From positions 258,096 to 322,095 of the forward strand of contig NZ_JBELOK010000003.1 in assembly GCF_040276085.1 (NCBI RefSeq): a stretch of 64,000 nucleotides of DNA, given 5' to 3'. The notes under the pieces are model-generated. The model did no database searches, was not told the DNA's origin, and saw only the letters and a list, made by a program, of their open reading frames with translations. Positions 24,426 to 32,990 of this stretch are shown here, piece by piece. The stretch is from Castellaniella sp040276085. Its GTDB lineage: Bacteria > Pseudomonadota > Gammaproteobacteria > Burkholderiales > Burkholderiaceae_B. A program made the translations under genes and the position numbers. Every line of letters starts with the position of its first letter. Within the stretch, counting starts at the first letter, position 1.

Positions 24426-26879
24426 ATGTCAGAAGCCACTACCCCCAACACGCCGGCCACTGGTTACAGTGCCGATTCGATCAAGATGCTCAAGGGCCTC
24501 GAGGCCGTGCGCAAGCGCCCCGGCATGTACATCGGCGACACCTCCGATGGCACCGGCCTGCACCATATGGTCTTCGAGGTTGTGGATAACGCCATTGACG
24601 AAGCCCTGGCAGGGTATTGCGACGACATCGTTGTCTGCATCCATGCCGACAACAGCATCTCGGTTACCGATAATGGCCGGGGCATCCCCACCGCCATCCA
24701 CAAGCACGACGAACAACACCGCAGCGCGGCAGAAATCGTCATGACCGAGCTGCACGCCGGCGGCAAGTTCGACCAAAACTCGTACAAGGTGTCTGGCGGC
24801 CTGCACGGCGTGGGGGTATCTTGCGTCAACGCGCTGTCCGAGTGGCTGCGCCTGACCATCTGGCGCAACGGCCAGGAACACGAGATGGAGTTCCGCCGCG
24901 GCGACCGCGTGGCCCCGCTGGCCATCACCGGCCCCACAGAGCGCACCGGTACCCGTGTGCAGTATCTGGCCGACTCCGAAATCTTCAACAACATCGAATA
25001 CACCTACGATATCCTGGCGCGCCGCCTGCGCGAGCTGTCCTTTCTTAACAACGGTGTAAAAATCCGCCTGGTGGACGAGCGCACAGGCCAGGACGAGAAC
25101 CTGGCATTTCTGGGTGGCGTCAAAGGCTTCGTGCAATACATTAACCGCACCAAAACGCCCCTGCACGACAACATCTTTGCCGTCTCCACCGAGTCTGACG
25201 CAGGCGGCACGCGTTGTGGCGTAGAAGTTGCCATGCAATGGAACGACAGCTACGCCGAAACCGTGCTGTGCTTTACCAACAACATCCCGCAGCGCGACGG
25301 TGGCACCCATTTAACCGGCCTGCGCGCCGCCATGACGCGCGTGCTTAACAAGTACATCGCCGACAACGAGCTGGCCAAAAAAGCCAAGGTGGATACTACC
25401 GGCGACGACATGCGCGAAGGCCTGGCCTGCGTGCTGTCAGTTAAAGTGCCCGAGCCCAAGTTCAGCAGCCAGACCAAAGACAAGCTGGTCTCCAGCGAAG
25501 TGCGCCCCGCCGTCGAAGACGCCGTCAGCCGCACCCTGGAAACCTGGCTGCTTGAAAACCCCAACGACGCACGCGCCCTGTGCAGCAAGATCGTTGAAGC
25601 CGCCCGCGCCCGGGAGGCCGCCCGCAAGGCCCGCGAAATGACCCGCCGCAAGAGCGTGTTGGAGGGTGCCGGCCTGCCCGGCAAGCTGGCCGACTGCCAA
25701 GAGAAAGACCCCGCCCTGTGCGAGCTCTACATCGTCGAGGGCGACTCGGCCGGTGGCTCTGCCAAGCAAGGCCGCGACCGCAAGTTTCAGGCTATTTTGC
25801 CTTTGCGCGGCAAGGTACTTAACGTAGAAAAAGCACGCTTCGACCGCCTGCTGTCCAGCGAACAGATCACCACCCTGATCACCGCCCTGGGCACCAGCAT
25901 CGGGCCTGATTTCAACGTCGACAAGCTGCGCTATCACCGCATCATCATCATGACCGACGCCGACGTCGACGGCGCCCACATTCGCACCCTGCTGCTTACC
26001 CTGTTCTATCGCCAGATGCCCGCCCTGATCGAGCGCGGCTACGTGTATATTGCGCAGCCGCCACTGTACAAGGTCAAGGTAGGCCGCGAAGAGCGTTATC
26101 TCAAGGACGACGCGGAAGAAGCCCAGTTTATGCTGCAGCTGGCGCTTAAAGACACCGAACTCGTGCCCGGCGCCAATGCCCAGCCCATCCAGGGCGACGC
26201 GCTGATGGATTTGGCCCGCCAGTATGTGCTGGCCGATAACGTCATCGCACGGCTATCCCGCATCCTGGATACCGAAGCCTTGTCCGCCATGGCCGAGGGT
26301 GTTGCCATCAGCCTGATGGACGAAACCGCCGCACGCAACAGCGCTGCCGCCCTGGAAAAAGCCCTGAAAGACCCCGAGGACCCCACCGCCGTGCACGTAG
26401 AAGCACAGTACGACGATATCGAAGAAGCCTGGCGCCTGGCCGTCATCCGCCCACACTTTGGTAACCTGCGCGTCAGCACCTTCGACCGCAACTTCGTGCG
26501 TAGTGGCGACTACGCCGTCCTATCGCGCACGGCAAAAACCTTTATGGGCCTGCTCAGCGAAGGCGCCGTGGTGCGTCGCGGCACTGGCGACAAGGCCAAA
26601 GAAAAGTCCGTCTCCGACTTCCGCGAAGTAATGCGCTGGCTGCGCAGCGAGGCCGAACGCGGCATCAGCAAACAGCGCTATAAGGGCCTGGGCGAAATGA
26701 ACCCCAGCCAACTGTGGGAAACCACCATGGATCCCACCGTACGCCGCTTGCTGCGCGTGCAGATCGAAGACGCAATTGCCGCCGATGAGATTTTTGTGAC
26801 GCTGATGGGGGATAACGTAGAGCCCAGGCGTGCGTTTATCGAGGCTCATGCCTTGCAGGCGGGGAATATCGACGTGTGA
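24426..26879 (+). CDS. gyrB: DNA gyrase subunit B
   Basis: An 817-residue type II topoisomerase ATPase subunit. GHKL ATPase motifs are EVVDNAIDEALAG, DNGRGIP and GGLHGVGVSCVNAL; the TOPRIM metal site is in YIVEGDSAGGSAKQGRDRK and MTDADVDGAHIRTLLL; the C-terminal QRYKGLGEMNPSQLWETTMDP contacts GyrA. It introduces negative supercoils with GyrA, encoded elsewhere. Length agrees with betaproteobacterial GyrB. Two hairpins follow the stop codon, then the accessory island begins. Confidence 0.98.
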   Translation: MSEATTPNTPATGYSADSIKMLKGLEAVRKRPGMYIGDTSDGTGLHHMVFEVVDNAIDEALAGYCDDIVVCIHADNSISVTDNGRGIPTAIHKHDEQHRSAAEIVMTELHAGGKFDQNSYKVSGGLHGVGVSCVNALSEWLRLTIWRNGQEHEMEFRRGDRVAPLAITGPTERTGTRVQYLADSEIFNNIEYTYDILARRLRELSFLNNGVKIRLVDERTGQDENLAFLGGVKGFVQYINRTKTPLHDNIFAVSTESDAGGTRCGVEVAMQWNDSYAETVLCFTNNIPQRDGGTHLTGLRAAMTRVLNKYIADNELAKKAKVDTTGDDMREGLACVLSVKVPEPKFSSQTKDKLVSSEVRPAVEDAVSRTLETWLLENPNDARALCSKIVEAARAREAARKAREMTRRKSVLEGAGLPGKLADCQEKDPALCELYIVEGDSAGGSAKQGRDRKFQAILPLRGKVLNVEKARFDRLLSSEQITTLITALGTSIGPDFNVDKLRYHRIIIMTDADVDGAHIRTLLLTLFYRQMPALIERGYVYIAQPPLYKVKVGREERYLKDDAEEAQFMLQLALKDTELVPGANAQPIQGDALMDLARQYVLADNVIARLSRILDTEALSAMAEGVAISLMDETAARNSAAALEKALKDPEDPTAVHVEAQYDDIEEAWRLAVIRPHFGNLRVSTFDRNFVRSGDYAVLSRTAKTFMGLLSEGAVVRRGTGDKAKEKSVSDFREVMRWLRSEAERGISKQRYKGLGEMNPSQLWETTMDPTVRRLLRVQIEDAIAADEIFVTLMGDNVEPRRAFIEAHALQAGNIDV

Positions 26880-26901
26880 GCTTTGTTGGTTTTCGGAAAA
26901 G

Positions 26902-26932
26902 ATGGCCAAGTTTTGTGGGAAAAGTTGGCCAT
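26902..26932. repeat. Hairpin with 13-bp arms after gyrB
   Basis: ATGGCCAAGTTTT pairs with AAAAGTTGGCCAT (12 of 13) around a 5-base loop, 22 bp after the gyrB stop. It lacks a T run, so it is not a classical terminator. Confidence 0.55.
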
Positions 26933-26949
26933 TCATAGGAGCAGAGAGA

Positions 26950-26979
26950 ATGACCGCCTAATTTGGCGGTCATTTTTTT
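26950..26979 (+). terminator. Rho-independent terminator after gyrB
   Basis: ATGACCGCC-taattt-GGCGGTCAT with a following run of T. It ends the dnaA-dnaN-gyrB unit and separates it from the OLD-type gene. Confidence 0.88.
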
Positions 26980-27064
26980 GCCTGGAAAGGCCTTATCCAT
27001 TGCGTGGTGAGTCCCTGCAACCCTCAGTCGGGCGTGTAACATTAGTTCACAATAGGAGGGTGAA

Positions 27065-28879
27065 ATGCACAAGATCGGCTTTATTGACATCGTAGGCCTC
27101 CGGGCGTGCCAGCATGTAAGCCTGCCAATAGAGTCCTTCACCCCACTTGTCGGGCAGAACAATGCTGGAAAATCGACGATTCTGTTTGCTCTCGCCTGGG
27201 TACTGAAACCAAGCGCTCTAGCGGAATCTGACTTTTCAAAAATCGGCGAGCCGGTGGTTGTCACCGCACGAATCGATGGCATTACCAACGAGATCCTGGA
27301 ACTAATTCCGGAGCCAAAGCACCGGGCGGCTATCGCGCCCTACTGCACGTCCGGTTCCATATGGATTCGCGTTGTCGCCAACGAGCCCGGAACCAAAAAG
27401 GTCGCATGTGAAGTCTTCGATTTTGAAACCTATCATGGCAACGATCTCCCCCTAGCATGGAGGCCCTATCCAACGGGGTTACCGCAGGCGGTTTCGGCTT
27501 TACTACCGGACGCACTATGCATTGATGCAATGGAGGACCTCGGAGAAGACCTCGGTAAGGCGAAGGCGGGCAGCACGATGAAATCGCTGTTAGACCTGAT
27601 CATGGGCCCTATCGTTGAGGCACACGCCGAGCTGACAGCAGCCATGCAGACTGTTCGGAGCATCCTCAGTGTAGAAGGTGAGTCGCGATCTGAACTTCTG
27701 AAGACTTTCGATAAAGGCGCGACAGAGGCTCTCGGAAGTTTTTTTCCGGGGCTCACGATTGAGTTGGGCCTGCAAACAGTCGAGATCAAGGAGTTTTTCA
27801 AAGCTGGTAGCTTGAACATCACCGACATGAGCACGGGCGACCGGAGGACATTCGACCAGCTGGGCACCGGTGCTCAACGGGCAATTCAAATGGCATTGAT
27901 ACGACATCTCGCTGACCGACACACTGCGGAGAAGTCCGGTGCCGCCCGCCGCCTTCTACTTATTGACGAACCTGAGCTATATCTTCATCCGCAGGGAGTC
28001 AGGCGACTTCGGCAAGCACTTGCAGCTTTATCACAGAGGGGCTTTCAAGTCGTCTACGCAACGCACTCGCCGCTCATGTTGAGCAGAGAGAATGCTGCTG
28101 ATGCAGTGATCGTGAATAAAGACAAGACGAATGGGACGTTAGCTCGTATCCCTCTGCGGCACGCCGTCGCTGCTGCGCTGAAGGAAGCAGAGGCCCCCTC
28201 ACGAACCTTGTTCGAATTGGGAAACCTGGCCGAAATCTACTTCTCGGATCTTGTAGTGCTGTGTGAAGGGAAGACAGAGATACGTCTGCTCCCACTGCTC
28301 TACGAACGGCTGCGTGGCCGGCAACCTGAACTTGACCAGATTGCCTTCGTTGCCATGAGGGCGTGTTCAGGCATCCCCAAAGCATTACGGGTACTAGCCG
28401 CCATGGGCATTCAGGCTTGCGGCATTGCGGACCTCGATTTCGCCTTCACAGAAGCACGCAAAGGCTTGACGCCTATGCTCCCAAAAGACGATGCTACTCT
28501 CGAGCGCAGCAAAGCCGCACTGCAACGCCTGCAAACTCAGCATGGATTTCCGCTGGGTGGCAATGGTCTCCCAACGAAAGACAAAACCGGATGGCAGGCA
28601 GCAGATACTTGGGCAATTTTTGCTGCGGACCCAGAAGGCGCTGAGATCGCAACCAACTTGCACGATACGTTGCGCGCGCACAGCCTGTGGCTCTGGAAGG
28701 TCGGCTGTATCGAGAACGTTTCTGGTCATCCAGAGAAAGGCGAAGAAGCGATCTTGGCTCAGGAGCTTGCCATCGGCTCTATGGACGCACGGGCCATCAA
28801 GGCTGATATGCCCGAAATCGGATGCTGTTTTGATTGGCTTGATGGACTGCGTAGAAGCCCCACTTCGGGTGCCGCGTAG
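27065..28879 (+). CDS. OLD-family ATPase/TOPRIM nuclease
   Basis: A 604-residue protein. The ATPase has Walker A GQNNAGKST (30-38), a degenerate ABC-type signature LGTGAQRA (266-273), Walker B LLLIDEPE (297-304) and the THSP loop (333-336). A TOPRIM nuclease follows: the conserved Glu in LVVLCEGKTE (Glu401) and the DxD in GIADLDF (Asp456/458). This is the overcoming-lysogenization-defect layout, related to phage P2 Old and to GajA of Gabija. The start follows AGGAGGGTGAA closely. No UvrD-like GajB partner gene is adjacent, so a solitary class 1-type OLD nuclease is likelier than Gabija. Role in phage defence is inferred. Its place, right after gyrB at the edge of an island, suggests horizontal acquisition. 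Confidence 0.82.
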   Translation: MHKIGFIDIVGLRACQHVSLPIESFTPLVGQNNAGKSTILFALAWVLKPSALAESDFSKIGEPVVVTARIDGITNEILELIPEPKHRAAIAPYCTSGSIWIRVVANEPGTKKVACEVFDFETYHGNDLPLAWRPYPTGLPQAVSALLPDALCIDAMEDLGEDLGKAKAGSTMKSLLDLIMGPIVEAHAELTAAMQTVRSILSVEGESRSELLKTFDKGATEALGSFFPGLTIELGLQTVEIKEFFKAGSLNITDMSTGDRRTFDQLGTGAQRAIQMALIRHLADRHTAEKSGAARRLLLIDEPELYLHPQGVRRLRQALAALSQRGFQVVYATHSPLMLSRENAADAVIVNKDKTNGTLARIPLRHAVAAALKEAEAPSRTLFELGNLAEIYFSDLVVLCEGKTEIRLLPLLYERLRGRQPELDQIAFVAMRACSGIPKALRVLAAMGIQACGIADLDFAFTEARKGLTPMLPKDDATLERSKAALQRLQTQHGFPLGGNGLPTKDKTGWQAADTWAIFAADPEGAEIATNLHDTLRAHSLWLWKVGCIENVSGHPEKGEEAILAQELAIGSMDARAIKADMPEIGCCFDWLDGLRRSPTSGAA

Positions 28880-29103
28880 CCTAATCTCCAGTGTTGACCT
28901 ACAGGGGTGGCCCCCAATCTCACCGCCGCTTGATCCACCGTGAGGTAGGGGTGGCGCTACACCGACGGAGCCGGCCACCCCTCATCTTGGTGGTGGGCGC
29001 GCTTGGCCTACCCGCGGGACGCATCGCAACCCAGCAGGCGGCGGCAGCCAGCAGTGCAAGGAAAACATTCAAAATTAGGAATCCCGTAGCACTGCTCCTC
29101 TAG
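28880..29103. other. Gene-free gap with a hairpin
   Basis: No convincing gene. AGGGGTGGC (28947-28955) pairs with GCCACCCCT (28974-28982), and AGGGGTGGC also occurs at about 28902; the hairpin has no T run. The segment may hold decayed 5' sequence of the HTH gene that follows. Confidence 0.4.
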
Positions 29104-30090
29104 ATTGACCACCTGCTACCAGCATACATGGACGGGCCACCCGCACACCACCTGAGTATCACCTAGGCGGCAAAAACCCTGGGCGTGAAGTCCGAGCGCT
29201 TGCGGGTCATGCTCTCAAACATACCTGGTGCCAGCGGCCTGAAGGCCAACACCTTCAACACTGTGACACAGGAGGAATGTGCCTCATTGAGGCAATACCT
29301 GGGGACGGCGCTCAATCAACTGGAGGTGCTCAAGCGCACAGAGCTCAACGAGTCCGTCCTCAAACAGCTTACCCCTGTGGGCCTGCTGCCCAAGCGAACG
29401 CGACCGGACTGGGATTTGAATGCCCATAAGCCATACGATCTGGCGGACGTGCAGGCGGTGGAGCCCTTCCTGTTTGGTCTGATCAAACCAGATGCAGACG
29501 CCACACAGACGATTGCGCTAAACGACATCAACCGGCGCATCGGAACAAGCAGGATGGCCATCGACGAGGTCTTCGAGCACATTGCCCAGGGGACACTGCG
29601 CCCCATCAATGCCGGCGAAATAAGTCACCTTGGTCAGCTTCTGTTCGACAAGGACGCGCTCACCCAGATCATCGGCAACTCCCAAGCCGTGACACTCATG
29701 ACCGCCGAACATCTTGCGCGCATCAGGGGCTGGAAATCTGAGAGCATCCGCCACTGGGTCAAGGCGGGCATGCTGGCTGCGGCCCCAACAGAAACACGTG
29801 GCCGGGTGGTCTACTGGATCGGCATGAGTGCAGTTCACGATTTCATGGGGCGCTACAAGGTTGTCAGCGAACTCGCCCGCCAGTTGGAGACGTCCCCAAA
29901 ATCACTGACCGAAAAGCTGCACAAGATGGGCATCCCGATTCTTGGGGCACAAGCTGTGGCCCCCGGTGTGACGCGAGGCAGCCTGGTTGAACTGAAGCAG
30001 ATCCTAGTGCGTGGGCTGTATCAGCCGCAGATCAACCTTCTGGATGATGATCCGCCTGTGCATCAATTCGAGGAGTCGGCCGTGGCATAA
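29104..30090 (+). pseudogene. Broken HTH protein, 5' truncated with internal stop
   Basis: The open part (29185-30090, GTG first codon) encodes 301 residues. Read upstream in the same frame, sensible protein continues (HHLSIT, then TAG at 29164-29166, then AAKTLGVKSERLRVML), forming one helix-turn-helix interrupted by a stop that one base change (CAG to TAG) would explain; another TAG lies at 29101. A second HTH is seen at MTAEHLARIRGWKSESIRHWV. The pattern of several HTH units in a C-terminal half recalls TniQ/TnsD-type transposon targeting proteins, but I cannot confirm the family. No transposase partner (TniA, TniB) is near. Expression of the truncated product remains possible. Confidence 0.5.
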
Positions 30091-30255
30091 ACAAGTAAGA
30101 TACATGTAACAGCTACGCGAGCGTCTGCGAAATAGCTCACTCTTGAAATCAAACAACACTCCCCATAGAATGGGTTAAAGAACCGTTAAAGGGTTTGGGA
30201 TGGGACTTCCTAGAACTTTCGTGGGCTTCAGTAGTACTGAATCGCCCCGGGTTTT

Positions 30256-31131
30256 CTAGACAGTCCCGTTCTTTAAATAATACTGTTCCTCAAACGCGAC
30301 AGGCGATTGGTTTTGTGCATGACTATGCCGACGTTTTGGGTTGTAGAACACCTCAATATAGTCGAACACATCAGCACGCGCCAACTCACGCGTGACATAA
30401 ACTTTCCTACGGATACGCTCCCTTTTGAGCAATTGGAAGAAGCTTTCTGCAACGGCATTGTCGTAGCAGTTGCCACGCCGACTCACACTGGGCTTCAGTT
30501 TATGAGCTTTTAAAAAATCCCGCCAATCATGACTCCCAAACTGACTGCCCTGGTCGCTATGTACGATGACCTCCCCTGAGGGGCGGCGGCGCCAGACAGC
30601 TGACAACAACGCGTTCAGGACCAGCTCTTTGCTCATGGTGCTGTTCATTGACCAGCCGACTACCTGGCGGGAAAAGAGATCCAAAACCACAGCTAAGTAC
30701 AACCATCCTTCATGGGTGCGGATATACGTGATATCGGTTACCCACGCCAGATTAGGCGCATCGACATCAAATTGCTGTTGCAGGTGATTTGGTGCCACAA
30801 CACTGGGGTAACCATATTTTTTACCCGGGCGACGTTTGTAGCCTGTCTGTGAACGCAGATGGTTCTGGCGCATTAGCCGGGCAACTCGATGCTTGCCGCA
30901 GATTTCCCCCAAGTCGCGCAGATCATGCGTCACCTTGCGGTAGCCATAAAGACGATCGCTATCGTCCCAGCTCTCATGTATTAATCCCACCAAACGCCGA
31001 TCTTCAATTGTTCTTTGACTATCTGGGCAGTGACGCCAGGCGTAGTAACCACTTGGGTGGATCTCAAGGGCTGTGCACAAGCGACGCACTGGGTAATCGG
31101 TGGCATTATCCCGGATAAAGGCGTACTTCAC
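30256..31131 (-). CDS. IS3-family transposase OrfB
   Basis: A 291-residue DDE recombinase. HTH_21 region first (PSGYYAWRHC), then the integrase core with catalytic Asp in VTDITYIRT, Asp in VIVHSDQGSQFGS and Glu in NAVAESFFQLLKRE. It starts at a GTG overlapping the orfA stop by 4 bp and lies in the -1 frame relative to orfA, so the active OrfAB fusion is expected to arise by frameshifting. The reading frame is intact, so the element may be active. Confidence 0.93.
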   Translation of the reverse strand: MKYAFIRDNATDYPVRRLCTALEIHPSGYYAWRHCPDSQRTIEDRRLVGLIHESWDDSDRLYGYRKVTHDLRDLGEICGKHRVARLMRQNHLRSQTGYKRRPGKKYGYPSVVAPNHLQQQFDVDAPNLAWVTDITYIRTHEGWLYLAVVLDLFSRQVVGWSMNSTMSKELVLNALLSAVWRRRPSGEVIVHSDQGSQFGSHDWRDFLKAHKLKPSVSRRGNCYDNAVAESFFQLLKRERIRRKVYVTRELARADVFDYIEVFYNPKRRHSHAQNQSPVAFEEQYYLKNGTV

Positions 31132-31418
31132 AGGGACTGTTTCGCGAAGTACGCCGCGGCTTTTTTTAATATATCTCGCTCTTCAGTTACCCGGCGTAGT
31201 TCAGCCTTTAATTGACGAATTTCTACAGATTGCTCGTCCGTTTGCTGGCGCTCAGCATCCGTACCAGCATAACGTTTACGCCACTGATAAAGACTATGGG
31301 TGCTAACACCCAATCGACTAGCTACATCAGCCACTTTATGGCCGCGCTCGGTGATCTGGCGAACTGCTGCAATCTTAAATTCTTCGGTAAATCGTTTTTG
31401 CATCGTACTTGTACTCAT
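31128..31418 (-). CDS. IS3-family OrfA, HTH and leucine zipper
   Basis: A 96-residue DNA-binding protein. The HTH_Tnp_1 region is FTEEFKIAAVRQITERGHKVADVASRLGVSTHSLYQW in outline, followed by a coiled coil (VEIRQLKAELRRVTEERDILKKAAAYF). The codons for the LKKAA stretch contain TTAAAAAAAG, an A7G slippery heptamer of the A-AAA-AAG type used for -1 frameshifting into orfB. Confidence 0.92.
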   Translation of the reverse strand: MSTSTMQKRFTEEFKIAAVRQITERGHKVADVASRLGVSTHSLYQWRKRYAGTDAERQQTDEQSVEIRQLKAELRRVTEERDILKKAAAYFAKQSL

Positions 31419-31480
31419 GACACCTCCTGACTAACCTCATTATGAGGCATGTGGGTGTCTAGTAATTCCGGGGCGATTCA

Positions 31481-31501
31481 TAGAAAACCCGGGGCGATTC
31501 A
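31481..31501. repeat. Orphan IS3 end, inverted, abutting the IS
   Basis: TAGAAAACCCGGGGCGATTCA is the exact reverse complement of the first 21 bases of the IS at 30238. It touches the right end of the complete element (31480) and stops one base before the stop codon of the next gene (31502). It looks like the residue of an earlier insertion in the opposite orientation. Confidence 0.8.
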
Positions 31502-32044
31502 TTATGCCATTGTTTCATCCGTAATAAGCATCAGCATGTCAGTGGCTCCAACATCAATTCCCGCTTGAGATAGGAGGGTAGTTGCCTGACCACGGTGGTG
31601 GGTTTGATGATTGAAAAAGTGCACGAGTAGGCTGTAGAAGTTGCGTTTTGCGGGCACGTTTTTCATGTTCGAATAGCTGAGAACAAAATCCAGATCTTGG
31701 TCAGCGACCGAATTTGCCCATTTTCTGATCGTCTGGTCAAGCAATGCTCGGCGTTCTGAAAGGCCTCGAATGTCAGCAAAGACTAGCTGATTTAAACTTG
31801 TTGGTATCGGAAGACTCCGCACCACCTCTAGAGATGAATAGTTGGCCGGATGGGTTGCAAATCGGTTCAACCAAATCGTATCGCCAACTATCAAGTGGTT
31901 AAGTGTCCCAAGAATCGAGCCAAAGAAGGCTTTTCTATCTGCTAACAGCTCTTGATCAGGCAATCGTCTAGCCGCCTCATAAAGCTTGGCATTCATCCAC
32001 TCGTTGTACTCGGCCATAAGGCAAATGTGTTCGGTTCGAGTCAT
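31502..32044 (-). CDS. DinB superfamily four-helix protein
   Basis: A 180-residue member of the DinB/YfiT metalloprotein fold (unrelated to polymerase IV). The three metal-binding histidines fit GTLNHLIVGDTIW (first) and FFNHQTHHRGQ (second and third). Such proteins act as thiol-dependent transferases or hydrolases, often in stress or detoxification. The ATG at 32044 is preceded by GGAG; the longer frame upstream is rejected. Its stop codon is directly flanked by the orphan IS end. DinB-superfamily genes are frequent integron cassettes, and cassette DNA lies 1.7 kb away, but no attC was seen beside this gene. Confidence 0.8.
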   Translation of the reverse strand: MTRTEHICLMAEYNEWMNAKLYEAARRLPDQELLADRKAFFGSILGTLNHLIVGDTIWLNRFATHPANYSSLEVVRSLPIPTSLNQLVFADIRGLSERRALLDQTIRKWANSVADQDLDFVLSYSNMKNVPAKRNFYSLLVHFFNHQTHHRGQATTLLSQAGIDVGATDMLMLITDETMA

Positions 32045-32109
32045 TATTACTCCATCAAACGGGATAACTTTGTTATCGGGAAGGCGAAAAGCGGCAGAGT
32101 GCTTTATTC

Positions 32110-32126
32110 GCATGCATTTTGCATGC
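32110..32126. repeat. Inverted repeat GCATGCA-ttt-TGCATGC
   Basis: Perfect 7-bp arms with a 3-bp loop, 66 bp upstream of the DinB-superfamily start. Function unknown; possibly an operator. Confidence 0.35.
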
Positions 32127-32306
32127 TGTCAGTGGCGGCTTATCAGCGATTTCTTGAAAGACCGCGATTGGCCGAGAAGGGCAGATCGTTAATGCCTAAA
32201 ATCGACCCGTAGAAGCCATTGATGACTGAAAAAAGCTGTCGTTAGCGTAGTCACAACGGACGCCGCATGGCCATCCGCGTAAGCCCAATTCATTGGTGAG
32301 CCAGGT

Positions 32307-32777
32307 TTAAGTTGCGCGTTGCCACCGAACGGACCCGATAGATCTGAATTTTGATATACCGAGAGCACCACGTTCATTGCGAGACTTGGAGCCCGGCTTG
32401 GTTAGCGCGGCGATTACTGATTCACGTGGAGCCTCATAGATGGCGGTAGCATCAAAATTTTCGTCGAGAAGAACAAGGAGGACAGCATCAAATTCTTTCT
32501 TGATATCGATGGAACCCATGCGTTGCCCTGGCTTGCTGCCTTCAAACACGCACCGGCCTTTTATTTGTAAGTAGAACGGCTCCCCATTGCGAATTTCGAT
32601 GGCGTCATAGCCAGCTTGTCTCGCCGAACTGAGTTCAAGGCCAAGAATGCGAGCAGCCTCGTATTCCGCAACTTCCCCAGTTATCCCTAGCGGTTTGCCG
32701 GTAAGTACGCGGTATTGCTGGGCAAGCTTCTTCGCCTCTGCCAAGATAGAGAAAACGTCCTTTGCGCCAAATGACAT
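32307..32777 (-). CDS. Small PD-(D/E)XK nuclease-like protein
   Basis: A 156-residue protein from the ATG at 32777 (MSFGAKDVFSILAEA); twelve more codons are open upstream. GEVAEYEAARILGL, GYDAIEI and FYLQIKGRCV reproduce the helix-E, D and (Q)xK pattern of PD-(D/E)XK folds, here with Gln in place of the acidic residue before xK. The C-terminal part (SKSRNERGALGISKFRSIG) is basic. It may be a degenerate restriction-type nuclease or a DNA/RNA-binding accessory protein. No methylase or helicase is adjacent. Function not known; the fold assignment is by motif only. Confidence 0.6.
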   Translation of the reverse strand: MSFGAKDVFSILAEAKKLAQQYRVLTGKPLGITGEVAEYEAARILGLELSSARQAGYDAIEIRNGEPFYLQIKGRCVFEGSKPGQRMGSIDIKKEFDAVLLVLLDENFDATAIYEAPRESVIAALTKPGSKSRNERGALGISKFRSIGSVRWQRAT

Positions 32778-32854
32778 GCGGAAAATCCAGCAACCAGAAA
32801 ACACGACCAGCATACCGCATGCAGATGGTGAGTATCCGCTTAGGCGGTAGCCTC

Positions 32855-32876
32855 CACCGACCGGTCCTGGTCGGTG
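32855..32876. repeat. Hairpin CACCGACC-ggtcct-GGTCGGTG
   Basis: Perfect 8-bp arms between two divergent genes (nuclease-like leftward, recombinase rightward). Could be an operator or recombination core; no T run. Confidence 0.4.
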
Positions 32877-32990
32877 ACGGGCCGATGAATAGACAGTAAT
32901 CTTTCATGATGCCATGGATTCGATGAGGACCTGGGGATGGCCTTGGTCTTGTCGACTGGGCGGCGCTGTCGCCCTTTCTTTGGGAGACTC

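Larger units (their letters stand above)
30238..31480 (-). mobile_element. IS3-family insertion sequence, 1243 bp
   Basis: Complete element with terminal inverted repeats of about 25 bp: TGAATCGCCCCGG at 30238 on one side and CCGGGGCGATTCA ending at 31480 on the other, 21 of 25 positions matching, with TG...CA tips. It contains orfA and orfB in the order typical of IS3, with an A7G slippery run in orfA. No target duplication could be recognised: left flank TAC, right flank TAG, the right side being occupied by a remnant of another copy. Confidence 0.9.

Noticed and set aside
27065..28879. Calling the OLD-type gene part of a Gabija system
   Set aside because: Gabija needs a UvrD/PcrA-like GajB next to GajA; the following gene is a broken HTH gene, not a helicase.
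28891..29103. A 70-codon frame between the OLD gene and the HTH remnant
   Set aside because: Composition is low-complexity and basic, with no convincing protein features; more likely non-coding.
32114..32306. A third attC site behind the nuclease-like gene
   Set aside because: CTTAAAC and a partial palindrome resemble attC ends, but the closing GTTRRRY core and the paired arms are not there.
32189..32377. A 62-codon minus-strand frame near the end of the nuclease-like gene
   Set aside because: It overlaps the end of a better supported gene in another frame and has no ribosome binding site.
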